A stretch of DNA of 41,014 nucleotides, taken from the NCBI GenBank assembly GCA_910588795.1, contig CAJURI010000018.1, forward strand, positions 1-41,014, in the 5' to 3' direction. Source of the stretch: an uncultured Duncaniella sp. GTDB lineage: Bacteria; Bacteroidota; Bacteroidia; Bacteroidales; Muribaculaceae. Below, piece by piece: positions 34,524-41,014 of the stretch. The translations under genes were made by a program, and so were the position numbers. The number at the start of each line of letters is the position of its first letter. Position 1 is the first letter of the stretch. The notes below the pieces were generated by a model. That model was not told the origin of the DNA and did not search any database. It saw only the letters and a program-made list of their open reading frames with translations.

Positions 34524-34540
34524 TAACCTAACAGAGGTTA
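34524..34540 (+). promoter_or_regulatory. Short palindrome upstream of the efflux operon (possible operator)
   Basis: TAACCT (34524-34529) and AGGTTA (34535-34540) form a 6-bp inverted repeat with a 5-nt centre, 15 nt before the ATPase ATG. Upstream, TATAATTTCA near 34509-34518 could be a diverged -7 element. A regulator site is possible but not shown. Confidence 0.35.
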
Positions 34541-34554
34541 ACGATAACACCAAA

Positions 34555-35271
34555 ATGATAATAGATCTTAAGAACGTAAACAAATCCTATCCGGGAGCTG
34601 TGCCACTGCATGTCCTAAAGGATGTGAACCTGCAGATAGACAAGGGTGAACTTGTAGCCATAATGGGAGCATCCGGATCAGGAAAATCCACACTGCTCAA
34701 CATTCTGGGCATACTTGACAATTATGACTCCGGGGAATATCATCTTAACGGCATTCTTATAAGGAACCTGACCGAGAACAAGGCCGCCGACCTACGCAAC
34801 TACCTGATAGGATTTGTGTTCCAGTCATTCAATCTCATCAACTACAAAAACGCGTTGGAAAATGTGGCTCTTCCTCTATTCTACCGAGGGATATCCCGCA
34901 AGAAGCGCAATGCACTTGCCATGGAACAGCTCGAGAGAATGGGGATGGCAGACCGCGCCACGCATCTGCCCGGAGAGCTGTCGGGCGGACAGAAACAGCG
35001 CGTAGCCATAGCACGGGCACTCATCACAAATCCGTCGATCATTCTTGCCGACGAGCCGACCGGAGCCCTCGACTCAAAGACCTCCAAAGAGGTTATGGAA
35101 GTGTTCCGTCAGCTTAACAATGAGGGACGCACGATAGTCATAGTGACCCATGATCCCGGCGTGGGAGAACAGACCAACCGAATAATCCGCATATCTGACG
35201 GACGCATAGTGACACCTGACACTACTGTCACATCCCAACCAAGCATAGTCACATCCAATAATCCGCAATGA
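34555..35271 (+). CDS. MacB/LolD-type ABC transporter ATPase
   Basis: A 238-residue ATPase of the MacB/LolD group. Walker A is GASGSGKST (38-46), the signature is LSGGQKQRVAIARAL (142-156) and Walker B is IILADEPTGALD (162-173). Group members drive mechanotransmission rather than classical import, coupling cytoplasmic ATP hydrolysis to periplasmic movements. It precedes two permease genes, overlapping the first by 4 nt, so the complex is likely one ATPase dimer with a permease heterodimer. Confidence 0.93.
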   Translation: MIIDLKNVNKSYPGAVPLHVLKDVNLQIDKGELVAIMGASGSGKSTLLNILGILDNYDSGEYHLNGILIRNLTENKAADLRNYLIGFVFQSFNLINYKNALENVALPLFYRGISRKKRNALAMEQLERMGMADRATHLPGELSGGQKQRVAIARALITNPSIILADEPTGALDSKTSKEVMEVFRQLNNEGRTIVIVTHDPGVGEQTNRIIRISDGRIVTPDTTVTSQPSIVTSNNPQ

Positions 35272-36485
35272 CCGATCTAATAAACGAAATACTTGCCACA
35301 CTTCGCCACAACAAACTTCGCACAGCCCTGACAGGTTTTGCCGTTTCATGGGGAATATTCCTGCTGATAGTACTTCTGAGCGTCTCGGAAGGGCTTCTGA
35401 ACGGAATGGAGTCGATGTTCTCACAACGAGACACCGAATCAATGACCATAGAGGGCGGGTGGACCCATAAGCCTTACAAAGGACTTACGGACAATCGCCA
35501 AATAACCCTGCGTGAACGAGACATCGACATCATAAGGAACCGCAACTCCAACGTTGTGACGCGCATAACCGCCGATATACGCAACGACAGCGCGACAATA
35601 TCCACCGGCAAGGACTATGTGACCGGAGGCTACCAGGGGGTCTATCCTTCCGCGCTCAAGAGCGACGGTGCAACCATAATGGAGGGTAGATTCATCAATG
35701 ATAACGACATAAACAGGGATCGCCGCGTGATAGTGCTGCACAAGGACAATGCCCGCAACCTTTTCGGGAAAAAGTACCCTATAGGTGAACTCGTAAAGAT
35801 GAACGGGCTGACATTCACAGTGGTGGGTGTCTACAACCACGAGTGGAACACCCGCAGCTATATCCCCTACACTACGGCACGAAATCTCACAGGAGGAAGC
35901 GATAAAGTGAAACGCATCACCGTGGGAGTGGACAACCTCAAGAATGTCGAGGAGGGCACCGCCGCCGAACAAAGTTTCTACTCCACCCTCGGTAACGAGC
36001 ACCAGTTTGACTCCAGCGACGAGAGCGCGCTTCACATATGGAACCGTTTCAACCAGTATCTAAAACAATCGTCGGCAATGGGAGCACTTGGCATAGCCAT
36101 ATGGATAATAGGGATGCTCACAATGCTTTCAGGAATAGTGGGTGTAAGCAACATAATGTTCGTGTCGGTGAGGGAAAGGACCCATGAGATAGGTGTGAGA
36201 CGCGCCATCGGCGCAAGACCGCTCAGCATACTCAAGCAGGTGATACTCGAGAGCGTTGCCATCACTACCCTGTTCGGCTACATAGGAATAGTGGCCGGGG
36301 TCATCATCGCACAGGGCATCAGCGTGATTACCCGGGATATGCCGTTCATCAAAGACCCGTCGGTAAATATCACCATAGCCATCCAGGTCACAGTAGTACT
36401 GATTATCGCCGGAGCCTTGGCAGGACTGTTTCCGGCACTGAAATCACTGAAGATCAAACCAGTAGAGGCACTCAGAGACGAATAG
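35268..36485 (+). CDS. MacB-type ABC permease, first copy
   Basis: A 405-residue permease with one N-terminal helix (about 17-40), a periplasmic domain of roughly 230 residues (MacB-PCD type) and three C-terminal helices of the FtsX domain. The conserved cytoplasmic coupling loop FVSVRERTHEIGVRRAIGARPLSIL lies between the second and third helices. The C-terminus PALKSLKIKPVEALRDE is typical of the family. It is encoded 4 nt overlapping the ATPase gene and 5 nt before a second permease of the same type. Confidence 0.92.
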   Translation: MTDLINEILATLRHNKLRTALTGFAVSWGIFLLIVLLSVSEGLLNGMESMFSQRDTESMTIEGGWTHKPYKGLTDNRQITLRERDIDIIRNRNSNVVTRITADIRNDSATISTGKDYVTGGYQGVYPSALKSDGATIMEGRFINDNDINRDRRVIVLHKDNARNLFGKKYPIGELVKMNGLTFTVVGVYNHEWNTRSYIPYTTARNLTGGSDKVKRITVGVDNLKNVEEGTAAEQSFYSTLGNEHQFDSSDESALHIWNRFNQYLKQSSAMGALGIAIWIIGMLTMLSGIVGVSNIMFVSVRERTHEIGVRRAIGARPLSILKQVILESVAITTLFGYIGIVAGVIIAQGISVITRDMPFIKDPSVNITIAIQVTVVLIIAGALAGLFPALKSLKIKPVEALRDE

Positions 36486-36490
36486 CAAAG

Positions 36491-37735
36491 ATGAATAACC
36501 CGATATTTGACATAGAGAACTGGCGCGAAATAGGCACGACGCTTGCCCAAAACAAGACGCGCACCTTCATGACAGGCTTCGGAATATTCTGGGGCACAGC
36601 CATACTTGCCCTGCTCCTGGGAGGAGCAGAAGGGCTTAAACACTTCATGTCGCGCAACTTCGAGGGTTTTGCCACCAATGCAGCCACGATCTTCCCAGGT
36701 CGCACCACAAAGAGCTACGCAGGATTCAACAAGGGAATGAGACTTGAGTTGAACCTGCAGGACGCCGACAACATACGCAAAGCAATATCCGACATCGAGA
36801 ATTCATCGTCAGTGAACTTTATGTGGACCAACGCCATGTACGGAGACAAGAAAGCCAACACACAACTCACAGGGGTGGAGAGCCAGTATGACAAGATATT
36901 CGAACCCATCATATATGACGGACGGTTCCTGAACGAGGCCGACAATGCCAATTACCGCAAAGTATGTGTCATTGGCAAGACTATTGCCGGCAAACTGTTC
37001 GGGACAATGTCGGGCGTAGGCAAGGACATACAGCTCAACAATATCTATTACAAGGTGGTAGGAGTCGTGGGACAGACATCGGAAATCAATATAGGAGCCA
37101 ATATGGATGAGTCCATATTCATACCTTCCAACTCTATGCGCAGGAGTTATAACCTTGGCAACAAGATAGATATCTTCATGATGACATTCCGTCAGGGCAC
37201 AAGGCCCGGGGATTACGAAAAGCGTCTCAGACGCATCATAGCATCCAACCATCCGATAGCACCCGATGATGAAGGGGCGTTTAATTATTTCAATATATCG
37301 GAGATGTTCGAGATGGTCGACAACGTGTTTGCAGGCATCACCCTGCTCGCGCTTGTAGTGGGGACAGGGACACTCATGTCAGGCATCATAGGCGTAGGCA
37401 ACATCATGTGGATCATCGTGCGTGAACGCACACACGAGATAGGTATACGCCGCGCCATAGGGGCCAAGCCTCGCGACATAATAGTGCAGATACTTTCGGA
37501 ATCAATGGTACTCACCACTGTAGCGGGTATTGCAGGAATAGTGTTTGCCGTGCTGCTTCTCGGAGCGGCAGAAATGTTAACCGCAGGTCCGCAGGGCACG
37601 ATAAATTTCCAGCTTGAATTCAGCCAGGCGGCAGGGATACTTGCGACATTCCTGATACTCGGGACCGCCGCCGGCGTGATACCGGCTGTAAAAGCGATGA
37701 AGATAAAGCCTATAGAGGCTTTGAACGAAAAATAG
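36491..37735 (+). CDS. MacB-type ABC permease, second copy
   Basis: A 414-residue permease with the same layout as its neighbour: one N-terminal helix (about 25-43), a large periplasmic domain, the coupling loop IIVRERTHEIGIRRAIGAKPRDI, three C-terminal FtsX helices and the end PAVKAMKIKPIEALNEK. The periplasmic domains of the two permeases differ clearly, suggesting an obligate heterodimer rather than a recent duplication. The adaptor gene follows after 42 nt. Confidence 0.92.
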   Translation: MNNPIFDIENWREIGTTLAQNKTRTFMTGFGIFWGTAILALLLGGAEGLKHFMSRNFEGFATNAATIFPGRTTKSYAGFNKGMRLELNLQDADNIRKAISDIENSSSVNFMWTNAMYGDKKANTQLTGVESQYDKIFEPIIYDGRFLNEADNANYRKVCVIGKTIAGKLFGTMSGVGKDIQLNNIYYKVVGVVGQTSEINIGANMDESIFIPSNSMRRSYNLGNKIDIFMMTFRQGTRPGDYEKRLRRIIASNHPIAPDDEGAFNYFNISEMFEMVDNVFAGITLLALVVGTGTLMSGIIGVGNIMWIIVRERTHEIGIRRAIGAKPRDIIVQILSESMVLTTVAGIAGIVFAVLLLGAAEMLTAGPQGTINFQLEFSQAAGILATFLILGTAAGVIPAVKAMKIKPIEALNEK

Positions 37736-37777
37736 CACTCACAACATTATAAACAAATATCATCACTATACAATACA

Positions 37778-38899
37778 ATGAAAAAGTATCTAAGAATCTT
37801 TCTCTGGTCATTAGTTATCCTGCTGTTCGCGGGGACATTCGTGTACCTGTTCATGAAGTCACGCCCCAAGGAGACGACCTACGAGATAGTGAGCCCCATC
37901 ACAGGAGACATAGAACGCAACACAGTGCTGACCGGCACCATCGAACCGCGCGACGAGATCGAGATCAAGCCTCAGGTGTCGGGCATAATCTCGGAGATCA
38001 ATGTCGAGGCCGGTGATATGGTGAAGGAAGGTGACGTGATAGCACGCATAAAGGTCATACCTGACGAGGGACAGCTTTCGTCGGCCCTTTCACGCATAGA
38101 GACAGCAAAAATCAATCTTGAGGATGCGGGCGTGAAGCATGAGCGCAACACTATGTTACTGGAGAAGAAGGTGATAAGCCGAGAGGAATATGAAACGACA
38201 GCCACACAGTACTCGCAGGCCAAGGCTGAGCTAAACGCAGCCCAGGACGCTTACTCGATAATCAAGGACGGTGTGTCAAAGACAAATGCCAAGGGGAGCA
38301 ACACTCTGGTACGCGCCACTACATCGGGGCTTGTGCTGGATGTGCCTGTAAAGGTGGGATCGTCGGTGATACAGGCCAACACCATGAACGACGGCACCAC
38401 GGTGGCCACGGTGGCAGACATGAACAATCTTATATTCAAGGGTAAGGTGGACGAGACCGAGGTGGGGCTGCTGAGCGTAAACCAGCCTATGAAGATATCC
38501 ATAGGCGCGCTTCCGGACCTTAACCTCGATGCAGTGATCGAGTACATAGCCCCTAAAGGTACCGAAACCAACGGTGCGAACACTTTCGAGATCAAAGCCG
38601 CACTCACCGTGCCTGACGGAGAACATCTGAGAGCAGGCTACAGTGCGAACGCTACAGTGCTGCTGAGCAAAGCATCACAAGTACTGACTGTTCCCGAGAG
38701 TGTGATAGAATGGGCCGGTGACAGCACATACGTGTATGTCCTGACTGACTCGATAGACGGTCAGAAATTCCAACGCACAACAGTCACCACCGGGACATCG
38801 GACGGGGTGAACATAGAGGTCAGCTCCGGGATATCGCCCGATGCCCGACTGCGTGGAGCAATAAAAACCGACATGCCCGAGAAGGGATTCAATAAATAG
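37778..38899 (+). CDS. MacA-like periplasmic adaptor (membrane fusion protein)
   Basis: A 373-residue adaptor anchored by one N-terminal helix (about 7-25). The layout is the membrane-fusion type: a biotinyl-lipoyl half-motif (EIKPQVSGIISEINVEAGDMVKEGDVIARI near 61-90), a helical hairpin (about 95-155), the second half-motif, then beta-barrel and membrane-proximal domains. In MacA the hairpin meets TolC and the barrel meets MacB. With its neighbours it should bridge the permease pair to the outer-membrane channel encoded 11 nt downstream. Confidence 0.9.
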   Translation: MKKYLRIFLWSLVILLFAGTFVYLFMKSRPKETTYEIVSPITGDIERNTVLTGTIEPRDEIEIKPQVSGIISEINVEAGDMVKEGDVIARIKVIPDEGQLSSALSRIETAKINLEDAGVKHERNTMLLEKKVISREEYETTATQYSQAKAELNAAQDAYSIIKDGVSKTNAKGSNTLVRATTSGLVLDVPVKVGSSVIQANTMNDGTTVATVADMNNLIFKGKVDETEVGLLSVNQPMKISIGALPDLNLDAVIEYIAPKGTETNGANTFEIKAALTVPDGEHLRAGYSANATVLLSKASQVLTVPESVIEWAGDSTYVYVLTDSIDGQKFQRTTVTTGTSDGVNIEVSSGISPDARLRGAIKTDMPEKGFNK

Positions 38900-38910
38900 C
38901 ACCAGAGACT

Positions 38911-40218
38911 ATGAGAAAAGCAATCATGATGCTGTCAGCAGCACTCCTTGCAGGGACTATGCACATAAGTGCGGAGACCTGGAGCCTCGACAGCTGCATA
39001 AACTATGCAATAGCACACAATCTCGATGTAAGGTCCGCGCTGATAGAGCGTCACAGGGGCGAACTCAGTGTCACCGAGGCCAAGGACCGCTTTCTCCCCA
39101 CCCTGTCGGCATCAGCGGCTCAGAGCTGGAGTTTCGGGCGCGGACTCACGGCCGAGAACACTTATGCCAACCGCAACACGTCGTCGACAGGCTTCAATGC
39201 ATCTCTGTCCCTCCCTGTATTCCAGGGGCTGAGCGCGCTGCGGCAGCTACGGCAGGCACAGGCCAATATCCGGACTCTCGACCTGAGAGTGGAGAATGCC
39301 AAGGACGAGGTGACGCTCGGGATCATGGCATATTATCTTCAGGTGCTGTACAGCAGAGAGATAGTGTCGGTCAGAAAGGAGGAATTGCGTCTGGCACAGG
39401 TGCAGCTTGAGCGTCAGCGCATATTATTCGAGAATGACAAACTGCCTGAAGCCGATGTGCTGCAGGCGGAGGCCCAGGTCGCGTCAAGCAATGTGGCAGT
39501 CGTGACTGCCGAGAATGACTATTCGCTTGCCATGGTTGATCTGACACGTGCGTTGGAACTCAAGGACGCCGAGGGATTTGATGTCGAGCCCATAGACCTT
39601 GACGGTGAGCTGCCACGCCTGGCATCGGCGGATGAGGTGTACAGGAATGCTCTGAACAACTATTCGGGAATACTTGCTGCACGCTCGTCGGTGGGACAGG
39701 CCGATCATGCCATATCAATAGCCAAGACAGGATACATACCTAAACTATATTTCAACGCCGGTCTCGGATCGAATTACTACACCATGTCAGGTGTACCGGC
39801 CAACTCGTTCAGCCGTCAGTTGCGTGACAATTTTTCAAAGTCACTCGGGTTCTCTCTCAACATACCGATATTTGACGCGTTCAATACGCGCAATCAGGTG
39901 AGGCAGGCCCGGTTACAGAAACTTTCGGCAGAACTGGAACTTGAGCGTCAGGAGAGCAATCTGCTGAAGACCATACGTCAGGCCTACAATCAGGCCGAAG
40001 GCGCGGAAGCCCAGTTCCGTGCCGGGGAAAGTGCCGTGGCATCGGCCAAGGCTGCCATGGATGCGATGACGGAGAAACTTAACTACGGACGGGCGAACGC
40101 CACCGAGTGGGAACAGGCACGCTCTAACTATATAACAACTCTGTCACAACAGGTTCAGGCTAAATACGAGATGATACTCAGAAACAGAATACTGAACTTC
40201 TATAACAAAGTCAGATAG
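38911..40218 (+). CDS. TolC family outer-membrane efflux channel
   Basis: A 435-residue outer-membrane protein with a signal peptide (about 1-21, cleavage near ISAETW) and the duplicated OEP architecture: SLDSCINYAIAHNLDVRSA at the start, long helical stretches rich in Ala, Gln and Glu (RQAQANIRTLDLRVENAKDE and a matching second half), and strand-forming segments. The C-terminal repeat ends in NYITTLSQQVQAKYEMILRNRILNFY. It completes a five-gene tripartite exporter. Substrate may be an antimicrobial, lipid or peptide; nothing in the sequence decides. Confidence 0.92.
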   Translation: MRKAIMMLSAALLAGTMHISAETWSLDSCINYAIAHNLDVRSALIERHRGELSVTEAKDRFLPTLSASAAQSWSFGRGLTAENTYANRNTSSTGFNASLSLPVFQGLSALRQLRQAQANIRTLDLRVENAKDEVTLGIMAYYLQVLYSREIVSVRKEELRLAQVQLERQRILFENDKLPEADVLQAEAQVASSNVAVVTAENDYSLAMVDLTRALELKDAEGFDVEPIDLDGELPRLASADEVYRNALNNYSGILAARSSVGQADHAISIAKTGYIPKLYFNAGLGSNYYTMSGVPANSFSRQLRDNFSKSLGFSLNIPIFDAFNTRNQVRQARLQKLSAELELERQESNLLKTIRQAYNQAEGAEAQFRAGESAVASAKAAMDAMTEKLNYGRANATEWEQARSNYITTLSQQVQAKYEMILRNRILNFYNKVR

Positions 40219-40299
40219 AGATCATACAGCCTCGATAGAAGACTCGACAGAAAGATACAAAAGTATCAAAAGAACAAAAGAAACAGAAGATTTAGAGCT

Positions 40300-40331
40300 T
40301 TGTTTATTGACAAGAGCTTGTTTATAGACAA
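40300..40331. repeat. Direct repeat TTGTTTATWGACAA
   Basis: TTGTTTATTGACAA (40300-40313) recurs as TTGTTTATAGACAA (40318-40331), 13 of 14 bases, offset 18 nt. Both are preceded by AGAGC. The copies lie early in the AT-rich gap before the terminal lipoprotein gene. Confidence 0.75.
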
Positions 40332-40365
40332 ATGTGAATTTCGCTGAATAGTTACACTTGTAATT

Positions 40366-40395
40366 ATATTGGCAAATATTGGTTAATATTGGTTA
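40366..40395. repeat. Three 10-bp tandem units beginning ATATTGG
   Basis: ATATTGGCAA (40366-40375), ATATTGGTTA (40376-40385) and ATATTGGTTA (40386-40395) follow each other with an exact 10-bp period, close to one helical turn. They lie about 15 nt upstream of a putative -33 box, where a regulator would bind. Confidence 0.75.
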
Positions 40396-40410
40396 AATAT
40401 ATTATATCTG

Positions 40411-40441
40411 TTTGTTTTCGAAGCTAAATTTAATTATATTG
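40411..40441 (+). promoter_or_regulatory. Putative promoter of the terminal lipoprotein gene
   Basis: TTTG (40411-40414), a 20-nt spacer and TATATTG (40435-40441) approximate the consensus TTTG-N19-21-TAnnTTTG. The surrounding DNA is very AT-rich, so chance matches are likelier here than elsewhere. Confidence 0.45.
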
Positions 40442-40474
40442 CGAATATAGAATTAATTAATTTAAAAAATTATC

Positions 40475-40969
40475 ATGAAAACATCTTATTTATTACGAAT
40501 TGTACTACTTTTATTTGTAATATACTGTTTAAATAGCTGTCAGGAAGACAAATTTAATGACATCCCATATGTTCAAGAAAATGAAGATATTCCAATTAAA
40601 TCATTGGACAACTCTCGAGGCGTGACAGACGGCGTGACAAACGGTTCATGTGTAATTGGTGTCATCCAATATTGCGGGAATAAATTCGGTAGAAATATTT
40701 ACAGAGATGAAATACTCTCTAGACTTCAAGATTATGCTGTGTATGATTCGGACAATAATCTTAGAGGATTCTTTTTAAACTCATACGAATGGGATACAGC
40801 TTTAAAATATTGGTTTGATACAACTTATCCATCAGGTCAAAATGACGTGATTGCATCAGTAGTTAATAAGAAATTGGTTTGTTGCAGACTGGCCTCAGAT
40901 AATGCAGTAACACATGCTGTTGTATTAGTAGGGTTAGACAATGTCAAACGTCAATTTTTATACTCCTAA
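40475..40969 (+). CDS. AT-rich putative C39/papain-like lipoprotein, frame interrupted by TAA
   Basis: A 164-residue lipoprotein: hydrophobic signal about 6-18 and lipobox LNSC with Cys22. The mature part resembles C39/papain-like cysteine peptidases: a nucleophile candidate Cys59 in NGSCVIGVIQYCGNKFG and a histidine candidate His147 in THAVVLVG. Such proteins normally continue with a strand ending in a D/N-P-Q motif. Here the TAA at 40967-40969 intervenes, and the same frame then reads NPQLSSNTRLRVDL before TGA at 41012-41014. The gene may thus be a natural short form or carry a nonsense change. Its base composition is much more AT-rich than everything upstream, suggesting acquisition. Family assignment is tentative. 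Confidence 0.5.
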   Translation: MKTSYLLRIVLLLFVIYCLNSCQEDKFNDIPYVQENEDIPIKSLDNSRGVTDGVTNGSCVIGVIQYCGNKFGRNIYRDEILSRLQDYAVYDSDNNLRGFFLNSYEWDTALKYWFDTTYPSGQNDVIASVVNKKLVCCRLASDNAVTHAVVLVGLDNVKRQFLYS

Positions 40970-41014
40970 AATCCGCAACTATCATCCAATACACGATTAA
41001 GGGTAGATTTATGA

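Noticed and set aside
40300..40395. Possible CRISPR array or origin iterons
   Set aside because: The units are short, lack uniform spacers of CRISPR size, and no cas or rep genes are nearby; a regulatory reading fits better.

Overview
The window looks like chromosomal DNA of a Bacteroidales bacterium, probably close to the Muribaculaceae (family-level placement is inference). Support comes from recurrent promoters of the Bacteroidota primary-sigma type (TTTG or TTGC, 19-21 nt, TAnnTTTG), fused MurF-alanine racemase, a GSCFA protein, a lipoprotein with an acidic run after its lipid cysteine, a long-form PurF, and a ComEC without a C-terminal metallo-beta-lactamase domain. Coding density is high and no gene-free stretch exceeds 300 nt. 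No rRNA, CRISPR array, prophage or insertion sequence was seen.

Layout. 1-60: 5' part of a tRNA-Leu(CAG), cut by the window edge. 294-1340: secreted alpha/beta hydrolase. 1494-4796 (minus): pyrB-pyrI-flavin reductase-glyA, a likely operon with a clear promoter. 4849-8260: an ECF sigma factor and its overlapping membrane-protein partner diverge from an ABC-2 exporter. Between them lies a perfect 22-bp inverted repeat holding two ECF-type promoters. 8373-12244: argS, a Bax-inhibitor-1-like protein and a saccharopine dehydrogenase-family enzyme (probable carboxynorspermidine synthase). 12419-14384: a pRiA4b ORF-3-like protein, then tsaC and a B3/4-domain protein on the other strand. 14514-20290 (plus): an outer-envelope cluster of waaA, a lipid A-type acyltransferase, kdsB, a family 9 glycosyltransferase and an LTA-synthase/sulfatase-fold enzyme. 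20421-24856 (minus): an orphan exported protein, purF and a DUF1846 protein. 24998-30296: a K+/H+ antiporter converging on and overlapping a lipoprotein-GSCFA-murF/alr operon. 30501-34342 (minus): aroE-yeiH-comEC. 34555-40218 (plus): a five-gene MacAB-TolC-type efflux operon with two different permeases. 40475-41014: a strikingly AT-rich, probably acquired gene for a C39/papain-like lipoprotein whose frame is interrupted by a TAA just before the expected third active-site motif.

Most genes are housekeeping (pyrimidine, purine, one-carbon, shikimate, peptidoglycan, Kdo-lipid A, tRNA charging and modification). The parts most worth a second look are the mirrored ECF promoter pair at 5905-5983, the repeat-rich upstream region and interrupted frame at 40219-41014, and two repeat-bearing convergent intergenic regions (13001-13072 and 20322-20420).
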